Below, in pieces: positions 28,673 through 33,750 of a stretch of 33,750 bases of DNA (position 1 is the first letter of the stretch; every line of letters starts with the position of its first letter). The notes beneath the pieces were generated by a model. That model did not search any database. It was not told the DNA's origin and worked only from the letters and a program-made list of their open reading frames with translations. Source of the stretch: Aestuariirhabdus haliotis (lineage in GTDB: Bacteria; Pseudomonadota; Gammaproteobacteria; Pseudomonadales; Aestuariirhabdaceae); assembly GCF_023509475.1 (NCBI RefSeq), contig NZ_JAKSDZ010000034.1, positions 1-33,750 on the forward strand, read 5' to 3'. The position numbers and the translations under genes were made by a program.

Positions 28673-28859
28673 GGGACGCACCCCGACGGGTGCCTTAAGG
28701 GGGCGGACCGCCACCCCCTTAAGAATCCCGGCTCCTCCACGAAACCGGCCTTCGGCTTCACGCGCGAAGCGATCAGTTTTCGGGCGTCTCGACAGGGCAT
28801 CCTGCCCAAACGAGACGGCTCGACATCCAAGTCTCGCCCCTGCGGGCCTATTCGAATTC
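28673..28859 (+). repeat. Hairpin-rich dispersed repeat, left copy
   Basis: A GC-rich block without genes, made of consecutive hairpins. CTTAAGGGGG (28694-28703) pairs perfectly with CCCCCTTAAG (28714-28723). CGTCTCG (28785-28791) pairs with CGAGACG (28811-28817) around an inner stem GGGCA/TGCCC with loop TCC. A conserved tail, GGCTCGACATCCAAGTCTCG then CCCCTGCGGGCCTATTCGAAT, runs to 28858. The part from 28785 on is repeated in inverted orientation at 33671-33744. Short reading frames inside it are artefacts of the repeat. Confidence 0.7.
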
Positions 28860-28983
28860 TGAACGATACGCTTGTCGGTTTAGAGGGAGGAAAGTTGGGT
28901 GCTCGTCGGTGCTGTAACAAATAGATGTCAGGTCACAGGCTATTTCTTTTGGTTACGATGCATCCATCTCGTGAACTCGTTAT

Positions 28984-29236
28984 TTCCGTGTACAGTGGAA
29001 GAACGTCGTCTGTACAAGGAAAACTGATCTCTAACTGATTGATTTTTAAGGGCTGCCAGATAGCATAGGGAGATCAGGAGTTAACCTAAAAGCGCATGGA
29101 AAGGACCTGTTTTCCGTGAAGTTAATTTTTTATGGGCTTTCAGCGTATTGATTTTATTGGTGTTTTTTCTAGATAAAGAAATTTTGAACCGAATGAACAA
29201 CAATGGACCCCAAAAAAGGAAAGGGGACGTTCTTCC
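28984..29236. repeat. Nested inverted repeats before the cassette array
   Basis: TTCCGTGTACAG (28984-28995) pairs with CTGTACAAGGAA (29010-29021), one mismatch, with the loop holding GGAAGAACGTC (28997-29007). That loop sequence has an exact 11-bp inverted match, GACGTTCTTCC, at 29226-29236. The interval 28860-29265 holds no gene and is AT-rich in its right half. The structure marks the border between the feo region and the cassettes; its nature is unknown. Confidence 0.4.
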
Positions 29237-29265
29237 TTATAATTAGCTGTTAAGTATCAAGTGCT

Positions 29266-29544
29266 ATGAAGAAAATTAGACCTGAAACTGAACTACTTTG
29301 GTTCGGGACGGTAGATGATGGAAAAAAGCTCGTGATCAATTCCACTATTGATAATCTATCGTGGGACTTAGTCACAATCTCTGCTGATGATAAAGATGAG
29401 TCCCTGTGGTTTGAAATTGAACTGGATGGAAAGATAGTTCAAATTCCGTTAGATCAGGTTAAAAAGGCAATAGAGTCCGCCCCAGGAGAGGTTCACTCAG
29501 AATCATGGTATGAAAACAATGTGTATCCTGATGGCAATACTTAA
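29266..29544 (+). CDS. Cassette 1: hypothetical protein
   Basis: This 92-residue acidic protein has no signal peptide or membrane helix. I do not recognise its family. It has a beta-rich look (ELLWFGTVDDGKKLVINSTI, then SLWFEIELDGKIVQIPLDQV) and a charged C-terminus with SESWYENNVYPDG. It is the first gene of the array. Its stop codon lies inside the R'' box of attC1, typical of integron cassettes. Base use is AT-richer than the core genes, suggesting transfer. A possible R' box (TGTTAAG, about 29248-29254) lies 12 bp upstream, which would be the left cassette boundary. No ribosome-binding site is evident. Confidence 0.7.
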   Translation: MKKIRPETELLWFGTVDDGKKLVINSTIDNLSWDLVTISADDKDESLWFEIELDGKIVQIPLDQVKKAIESAPGEVHSESWYENNVYPDGNT

Positions 29545-29622
29545 CAAGGCGGTGTTGTCGCCTTCGGCTGGGACTGCCATTCCGCTGGCGCTCCATGCCA
29601 GCCCCAAACCGCGGCGTTATAA
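29541..29622 (+). other. attC site 1 (82 bp)
   Basis: R'' TTAACAA (29541-29547) and R' GTTATAA (29616-29622) bound an imperfect inverted repeat, the attC form used by integron integrases. Inside, GTTGTCGCCTTCGGCTGGGA and CAGCCCCAAACCGCGGCG form the arms, and CTGGC (29585-29589) pairs with GCCAG (29597-29601) at the tip. It is almost identical to the rejoined attC4. Confidence 0.85.
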
Positions 29623-29625
29623 ATT

Positions 29626-30018
29626 ATGAGGTACGTACTGATACTCTTCGCTTGCCTCACAATTGCATCTTGTGAAAAGACTGAAAGAGAGAAACTTGAG
29701 CAAGAGATCCTTGAGGAAATGGGTTGGTTGTACTCAGCCGATCCAATAGAGGATGCATTGGAAGCTATAGATAATAAAGATTATAGGTTTATGGCAGTGT
29801 ATGGTTATTCGTTGAGCATTCCCAGTGTTCCAAATAAATGCTTTTCTAGCTGGGAAGAAATTGAATCTAAGACCAAGCCAATTAAAGGGACCTCGGATGC
29901 TATTGAGAACTATGAGCACGCGAAGCTAAACCTAATAGCACGTGAATATGCTGAGCGTTACAATGTTCAATTGTTTTTCTATTTAAAGGATAGCGGAGTT
30001 TGGGGTTGTGATTTATAA
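29626..30018 (+). CDS. Cassette 2: predicted lipoprotein
   Basis: The 130-residue protein begins MRYVLILFACLTIASC, a lipoprotein signal with a lipobox ending at C16, then a charged helical run (EKTEREKLEQEILEEMGWLY), so it is probably membrane-anchored and faces the periplasm. The remainder has mixed helix and the pair of later cysteines (about residues 66 and 128), and I recognise no family. The ATG is 4 bp after attC1, and its stop is inside R'' of attC2, so this is a complete cassette. AT-rich codon use differs from the core genes. Confidence 0.75.
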   Translation: MRYVLILFACLTIASCEKTEREKLEQEILEEMGWLYSADPIEDALEAIDNKDYRFMAVYGYSLSIPSVPNKCFSSWEEIESKTKPIKGTSDAIENYEHAKLNLIAREYAERYNVQLFFYLKDSGVWGCDL

Positions 30019-30108
30019 CAAGTGCATGTTGCATCAGACACTGCGTGGCTTGGACGGTTTTTCCGCTCGTCCCTCACTCCAAAACCGCCGCAAATGCAGG
30101 CGTTACTT
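30015..30108 (+). other. attC site 2 (94 bp)
   Basis: R'' ATAACAAG (30015-30022) and R' GTTACTT (30102-30108) bound an imperfect inverted repeat: GCGTGGCTTGGACGG faces CCGTC-like sequence on the other arm (CTCCAAAACCGCCGC). The sequence differs from attC1, so the cassettes have separate origins. Confidence 0.8.
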
Positions 30109-30125
30109 TTAGTATGAGGAATTGT

Positions 30126-30467
30126 ATGAACCGGCCCTTCTACGTGTATGTAGATGTAGATGAGACATTTGTTAGAAATTACGGTACAAAGCGAATTCCG
30201 ATGCCACATGTAATAGAACATGTGAAAAGTCTAAAATCTCAAGGCGCTACATTGTATTGTTGGAGTTCTGGCGGTGCAGAGTATGCTAAGAATAGCGCGG
30301 AGGAATTTGGAATTTTGGATTGTTTTGAAGGCTTTCTCCCTAAACCGGAAGTAATGCTCGACGATATGAAAGTATCTACTTGGAGTAATCTAATCGAGTT
30401 ACACCCAAATGAATGTCCCGACAAAACAATAGACGAATACAAAGAACTTATCATAAGCAAAAAGTAA
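30126..30467 (+). CDS. Cassette 3: HAD-like phosphatase domain protein
   Basis: I chose the ATG at 30126 because GAGGA (30116-30120) gives it a ribosome site. The 113-residue protein has HAD superfamily motifs: DVDET (10-14), the nucleophile and acid-base aspartates; WSSGG (46-50), motif II serine context; K73 in LPKPE, motif III; and VMLDD (76-80), an acidic metal-binding motif. HAD enzymes hydrolyse phosphate monoesters. This one is close to minimal size with no cap domain, so a macromolecular or small sugar-phosphate substrate is possible. The frame stays open upstream to 30045, within attC2. Its stop lies in R'' of attC3. Confidence 0.75.
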   Translation: MNRPFYVYVDVDETFVRNYGTKRIPMPHVIEHVKSLKSQGATLYCWSSGGAEYAKNSAEEFGILDCFEGFLPKPEVMLDDMKVSTWSNLIELHPNECPDKTIDEYKELIISKK

Positions 30468-30569
30468 CAATGAGTTGTACCATCGCCCTATAAATCCAGC
30501 ACTTCGTGCTGCCGGGCTAGGACTCCAAACCGCTGCGCGTTTTGTCGCCGGTAAACAAAAACGTTACAT
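30464..30569 (+). other. attC site 3 (106 bp)
   Basis: R'' GTAACAA (30464-30470) and R' GTTACAT (30563-30569). Between them, CCAGCACTTCGTGCTGCCGG contains a GCAC/GTGC stem, part of a longer imperfect palindrome. This is longer than the other attC sites and different in sequence. Confidence 0.78.
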
Positions 30570-30572
30570 GTC

Positions 30573-30911
30573 ATGAGTAAAAAGAGATTACTGGGCAAAA
30601 TTGGTAAAGCTAAGAATGGGTACTTGAGTTACGACATTGAGAATGCAAAGTCGTCATTCTTTCCTGTTTTTTGCCAGCTACTTGAAACACAATTCGATGC
30701 TAAACCTGTTGGACCTCCAACTTCATATGTAAGCGAGATCTTAGGTGACGTAAAAATTGGTGAAGTTGTTTTAGGCTGGGGCTGGGATAATTGGTCGGGC
30801 GTATACTTAATGGCTCTTACTCCGGAGGGCGATAATATAGTGCAAGAAGTTGCTGGTGTTATTGATCCTAAGCTTAAGAAGGAACGTTTCGAGTGCCACG
30901 TTCACATGTAA
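30573..30911 (+). CDS. Cassette 4: hypothetical protein
   Basis: This 112-residue soluble protein is unknown to me. It has an N-terminal basic segment, FPVFCQLLETQFDAKPVGPP, and the aromatic-rich VVLGWGWDNWSGVYLMALTP, which suggests a small alpha/beta fold. Proteins of this size and look are often immunity-like, but I have no motif to support that. The ATG is only 3 bp after attC3. The last base of its TAA stop is supplied by the terminal nucleotide of the inserted group II intron. Without the intron, the rebuilt attC (GTA joined to ACAGG) would also give TAA, so the protein is unchanged either way. Confidence 0.7.
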   Translation: MSKKRLLGKIGKAKNGYLSYDIENAKSSFFPVFCQLLETQFDAKPVGPPTSYVSEILGDVKIGEVVLGWGWDNWSGVYLMALTPEGDNIVQEVAGVIDPKLKKERFECHVHM

Positions 30912-31665
30912 TCGGGTAGCCAAGGGTTTCTAACCCTCAGCCCCCACAACACCCTGCATGCGGGTCCGCACAGGGCGTTTCCCGAAAACGCTCAAAGTAA
31001 GCCGGCCGATTACCTCCTTCTTACTCCAATGACGGCTTCTGATTTTGCGCCAACGCCCCTAAGTCCGGTCGGATATGGAGCAGTTGAGCTGCACAGGCAC
31101 CTCATTGATTTTCGAGTTCAGGCCTTCGCCTACAGGCGCCTACTTTTGGCACCCTGTCCCAACCATTACGATGGGCGTTTGGCTACTATGCCGTCTGCTG
31201 ACTTCTGCTTAATCACCAACGAGGTTGCCCCCGAAAGCGCTATCGGCTGTCGTCTATTCGCTCTCTCGGTGTGACGAAATCCGAGAGCCAAGGCACTTCT
31301 ATACCAGAGCCTGACTGGTTAATGACCGATCGCCTGTTAAGCAGATCTCCCCAGATAAGGACATGAACTTTCCCTGTACCCCAAGGGCACTTGGTCGCTT
31401 TGCTCGGGCGCACACTGCATCATTTACGGTGGCCGTTAGATCACATGGCTTCGTTGTCTTGTGCCAACTCGCCTTCAGCCTACGCCTCATATGATGTTCT
31501 TGTTCATCAGCTCGCAGTTTCCCTAGCGGCTTCCTTCAGACCAGACCTCACGGTCAAGCCCTTGCCATTCGCCAGTAGTTGTCGCCTAATAACAACACGG
31601 TTTTCGGCGGTGATCTTCCTACAGAGGACTTTCACCTCATTAGTTCATGCCCATGCTGGGCGTAC
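30911..31665 (-). mobile_element. ORF-less group IIC intron inserted in attC4
   Basis: On the minus strand the element starts GTACGCCCAGCATGGGC, close to the bacterial GUGCGCCCAGCAUGGG 5' end, and ends CTACCCGAT, the common 3' end. Inside are the class-C D1 features CTGAAGGAAGC (about 31533-31523) and CATATGAGGC, the pre-D4 block GTCAGCAGACGGCATAGTAG (31202-31183), a D5-like stem (CCCTG 30971-30975 with CAGGG 30952-30956 on the complement) and a D6-like hairpin AGGGTT/AACCCT (30923-30937). The length is 755 nt. A complete group IIC intron with its reverse transcriptase would be near 1.9 kb, and no RT frame is present. Insertion is on the bottom strand inside R'' (GTA | ACAGG), the known target of attC-specific class C introns. 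It would need RT supplied in trans. Boundaries are uncertain by about 2 nt. Confidence 0.85.
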
Positions 31666-31745
31666 ACAGGATGTGTGTTGCCGCCTTCGGCTGGGACTGC
31701 CATTCCGCTGACGCTCCATGTCAGCCCCAAACCACGGCGTTAGGC
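31666..31745 (+). other. attC site 4, right part; left bases lie at 30908-30910
   Basis: R' GTTAGGC is at 31739-31745. Joining GTA (30908-30910) to ACAGG (31666-31670) rebuilds R'' GTAACAG, giving an attC of 83 bp. From GCCTTCGG to the R' box it matches attC1 over about 60 bp with three differences. Two of those differences are paired: CTGAC (31708-31712) with GTCAG (31720-31724), where attC1 has CTGGC with GCCAG. The site is split by the group II intron, so it cannot fold as one hairpin unless the intron is removed from the DNA. Confidence 0.82.
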
Positions 31746-31763
31746 TTCCAAGGAGAGAATTAA

Positions 31764-32627
31764 GTGAGTGAGACAGCAGGTACGATAATAAAGCTACTGG
31801 CAGCCCTTACTTCACCGAAGGCTTGTGTAAAGTACATTACTGTAGCCGTGACGCTATTGATTTCATGGAAATACCTTGAGCCAATTATCTCAGAAACCCA
31901 AATATCTAAAGAGCAGCTTTCAATAATCCTGCTTCTTTTAGGTGTAGGGTGCGGCTCCCTTGTTGGGCAAGTGATTTCTTGGTCTATTGAATATTTATGG
32001 AAGCTACATAAGTCAAAGAAAGAAGCGGATCTTAACCAAAAATTGGAATTAGAAAAGGCAGAGATTCAAAGAATAGAAGAAGAAGAAAAACAAAAACGAC
32101 TTCTGAAAAAAATTCAAAGTTCATTTGAACATCTACATTTTGAGCAAAAAGCCACCTTAAGAAAATTAACTTTGAAAAATGAAACTCTTAATATGTCTGA
32201 CTTAAGTAATTCTGCACTAGAGGAAAATGGATATGTTCAAAGGTTAGTGCATGTCAGAGTTTCGAATTACTTGACGCAGATTAACCCACTAATCAGTGAT
32301 TTTGTTAAAAAGCAGTGGGCTGCAGAGAAAGAACTGAAGGTAAAAGAATTCTTACAATACAATGAACATGCAGAGAAATTACTTGAACTGCTAGAAGAAA
32401 AGAATCGGGGCAAGGAACTATCTGTAGAAAAAGAGGTATTGGCAAGTACTTCACGTTATTCCGGGTGTGTTCAAGGCGATGATGACGATAGAGAAGATAG
32501 TACGGGTTATTGGCTATGGTTTGAGGACTATCTTTTGGAAGAGTTCGAGAAGCAAACTGGGAAATCATATATTGATGAAGTCTTTATATCCTTACAAAGA
32601 ATTACTGCCCATGAAGTCACAGCCTAA
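31764..32627 (+). CDS. Cassette 5: SieB-like membrane protein, candidate superinfection exclusion
   Basis: The start is GTG with AGGAG (31751-31755) at good spacing. The 287-residue protein has two membrane helices (about 21-38 and 51-76), a coiled coil (about 80-125, KSKKEADLNQKLELEKAEIQ then an EEEEKQKR run), and a soluble C-terminal domain. Two helices followed by a helical segment with FEHLHFEQKATLRKLTLKNE and a short LEENGYVQRLV block resemble superinfection-exclusion protein B (SieB) proteins, which block phage development from the membrane. The similarity is by pattern and not computed. This protein is longer than SieB, with an added acidic C-terminus containing GDDDDRED. Anti-phage function is inference. 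Its stop lies in R'' of attC5. Confidence 0.6.
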   Translation: MSETAGTIIKLLAALTSPKACVKYITVAVTLLISWKYLEPIISETQISKEQLSIILLLLGVGCGSLVGQVISWSIEYLWKLHKSKKEADLNQKLELEKAEIQRIEEEEKQKRLLKKIQSSFEHLHFEQKATLRKLTLKNETLNMSDLSNSALEENGYVQRLVHVRVSNYLTQINPLISDFVKKQWAAEKELKVKEFLQYNEHAEKLLELLEEKNRGKELSVEKEVLASTSRYSGCVQGDDDDREDSTGYWLWFEDYLLEEFEKQTGKSYIDEVFISLQRITAHEVTA

Positions 32628-32704
32628 CAAGCGACTGTGGTGTCAATTCACCTAAAGATTTCTAATAAGCCCATGCAGTATTGTCCCTTAGCGAGGCGTT
32701 AATC
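32624..32704 (+). other. attC site 5 (81 bp)
   Basis: R'' CTAACAA (32624-32630) and R' GTTAATC (32698-32704). GCGACTGTGG opens one arm, and its partner toward R' is CCCTTAGCGAGGCG. The arms are more degenerate than in attC1. Sequence differs from the other four sites. Confidence 0.68.
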
Positions 32705-32713
32705 TCGCCAAGA

Positions 32714-33250
32714 ATGGAGTTGCATTTGAGAAAGTGTTTTTTATTGCTAGCGCTTTTCTTTCCATCAGTTTGCTATGCAAATGGTGGGTTGCCCATCATC
32801 TGGATGTTAAATACTTACGCTTTCTTTATAGGAATTATATTTGTATTTTTTATTGAGAAAGCTTACTTGAAGCGCTTTGTTAACCGTGAACATTATCCTG
32901 CATTAAATAGCTCCATAATAAAGTTTAATATTTATTCAACTTTGTTTGGTGTCGTTGCTTTACCAATTTTTATGATGATTGTTCAGCTAGAGCCTATTTT
33001 TTACTTAGTTAGTGAAACTGCCAAGGAAACAATGAACTTAATATGGTGGCTTTCATTAAGTGTGGATTTGGTTCTGGCATACGTTGGAACCGTATTTATT
33101 GAGTATTATTTTCTAAAAAAGTTTAAATTTTGGTCTATCGAAGTATCGGCTAAAGATTTACTAAAACACTCTTTTATGTTTAATTTATTTAGTTATTCTT
33201 TTCTATGTATTCTTGTTTTTATTACTTATTTATATTTTAAGATTACATAG
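32714..33250 (+). CDS. Cassette 6: hypothetical inner-membrane protein
   Basis: I chose the ATG at 32714 because the frame's earlier start (32681) lies inside attC5. A TTG at 32726, with GGAG upstream, would also fit. The 178-residue protein begins with a hydrophobic segment ending SVCYA, a possible signal peptide, and then has about four membrane helices (about 28-50, 72-93, 110-132 and 152-174). Short basic loops (KAYLKRFVNREH, KKFKFWS) lie between them. I recognise no family. Very AT-rich codon use points to recent foreign origin. There is no clear attC after it. Confidence 0.65.
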   Translation: MELHLRKCFLLLALFFPSVCYANGGLPIIWMLNTYAFFIGIIFVFFIEKAYLKRFVNREHYPALNSSIIKFNIYSTLFGVVALPIFMMIVQLEPIFYLVSETAKETMNLIWWLSLSVDLVLAYVGTVFIEYYFLKKFKFWSIEVSAKDLLKHSFMFNLFSYSFLCILVFITYLYFKIT

Positions 33251-33670
33251 AATTCTAACACCTAGACGACCGGGCCTTGTAAAGAAACAAAAAGACCCTA
33301 AAACAGCACTTGCTCAGTGCTGTTATTTACTAGAAACACTTTTTTCACCGCTTTCGATATTTTCATGGTGGGCTTGCCTTTGGGGAGGCTGCACCAAAAA
33401 CCTATAGAGAGTCTGCCTGTTCAATGTATTGCTGAGCAGGTGTTTTGATTTATCAAAACGCTACTGGAAATTTATCGGTTACCCTTGGGTCTGGCGCTTC
33501 AAAGGTCGGGCTTGCTTGTGCATTCAGTTATAGTTCACTCAGTCAAGGGGCAGCCAAAAGGATGACAGCGCACTGCGGGGGCTTAAGAGATTAGAGCCCT
33601 TATCCGGGCAAAATATTGCAGCTTGGCACAATACCCCACCTCCCTTTCAGAACGACAAGCAGGTGGTTAA
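33251..33670. other. Non-coding tail of the array
   Basis: No credible gene. It contains the hairpin at 33302-33324 and the palindrome GTTTTGA-TTTA-TCAAAAC at 33442-33459. CTAACAC (about 33257-33263) resembles an R'' box, but I could not find a convincing R' partner, so a sixth attC is not called. Confidence 0.45.
33302..33328 (+). terminator. Terminator-like hairpin after cassette 6
   Basis: AACAGCACT (33302-33310) pairs perfectly with AGTGCTGTT (33316-33324) across a 5-nt loop. It is followed by ATTT, a weak T tract, so it may be a moderate terminator. Confidence 0.5.
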
Positions 33671-33750
33671 TGATTCGAATAGGCCCGTAGGGGTGAGACA
33701 TGGACGTCGAGCCAACGCTGGAGGCAGGATGCCTCCTTGCGTTGCCAGAA
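33671..33750 (-). repeat. Hairpin-rich dispersed repeat, right copy (inverted)
   Basis: Read on the minus strand, this matches 28795-28858: GGCATCCTGCC, a short variable spacer, GGCTCGACGTCCATGTCTCA, then CCCCTACGGGCCTATTCGAAT. The outer stem here is CAACGC (33713-33718) with GCGTTG (33739-33744), and the inner stem GGAGGCA (33720-33726) with TGCCTCC (33730-33736). The left copy has different stem sequences but the same pairing and the same three-base loop. The window ends inside or just past this copy. Confidence 0.65.

Noticed and set aside
28617-28924. Overlapping 80-90 residue frames on both strands
   Set aside because: They lie in the hairpin-rich repeat and read its palindromes; composition is Pro/Arg/Ser-rich low complexity, with no ribosome site.
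28914-28956. GTAAC+AAATAG paired with CTATTT and GTTAC, resembling a very short attC
   Set aside because: Only 43 bp, with an unequal 6-nt bulge and no cassette gene to its left; too small for a normal attC.
31029-31711. Frames of 63-106 residues within the intron
   Set aside because: They coincide with group II intron ribozyme sequence and have no protein-like pattern; the structure explains the sequence.
33251-33330. Possible sixth attC starting CTAACAC after cassette 6
   Set aside because: The best right-hand box (GTTATTT, 33322) falls on the terminator-like hairpin, and the arms do not pair as an attC.
28600-33750. CRISPR array or prophage explanation for the repeats and small genes
   Set aside because: There are no evenly spaced identical repeats with spacers, no cas genes and no phage structural genes; attC boxes explain the spacing better.

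Overview
The window looks like chromosomal DNA of a free-living, probably marine, gammaproteobacterium. The evidence is the set of close gammaproteobacterial protein types (YbiT, ModF, RecQ, GlnK-AmtB, FeoAB, an adenine deaminase of the Pseudomonas kind) and the absence of plasmid or prophage core genes. I cannot name the genus from sequence alone.

Layout. 1-2.5 kb: an Old Yellow Enzyme flavin oxidoreductase divergent from a LysR regulator, the pair bracketed by two direct copies of a short palindromic repeat. 2.9-6.7 kb: a ModF-type double ABC ATPase without modABC, then a Sco/SenC-type thioredoxin-fold protein followed 15 bp later by an unusual chemoreceptor with a polytopic membrane N-terminus. 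6.8-12.3 kb: housekeeping genes (adenine deaminase, RecQ, ABC-F protein YbiT read from a TTG start, and a convergent RluA-family pseudouridine synthase behind a shared terminator). 12.5-14.4 kb: the nitrogen pair glnK-amtB with a strong terminator. 14.5-17.8 kb: a TDT/SLAC1-type transporter, a PhzF-family protein divergent from a second LysR regulator across a perfect palindrome, and a small two-TM SLATT-like protein. 18.1-24.3 kb: a tightly overlapped four-gene operon (ATPase-less ABC six-TM protein, RND adaptor, RND permease, AraC/GyrI-type regulator). 24.3-28.5 kb: murI, a LysE-family exporter and feoAB behind a Fur-box-like site.

28.6-33.75 kb is the accessory part. It is AT-richer and holds six small genes, all on the + strand. 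Five attC-like sites, one of them split, follow the first five genes, so this is an integron cassette array with no integrase gene in the window (a CALIN-type cluster). The fourth attC is interrupted, inside its R'' box and on the bottom strand, by a 755-nt ORF-less group IIC (attC-targeting) intron. Rejoining the flanks rebuilds an attC nearly identical to the first one, with a compensatory base-pair change in the hairpin. The cargo genes are mostly unknown: a lipoprotein, a HAD-like protein, a membrane protein, and one protein resembling superinfection-exclusion (SieB-like) proteins. The array is bracketed by two copies, in inverted orientation, of a hairpin-rich dispersed repeat whose stems differ in sequence but keep their pairing.

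The core part reads as ordinary metabolism plus transport: nitrogen (GlnK-AmtB), iron (FeoAB), efflux (RND operon) and redox (OYE, Sco). The 28.6-33.7 kb island is where the novelty lies.
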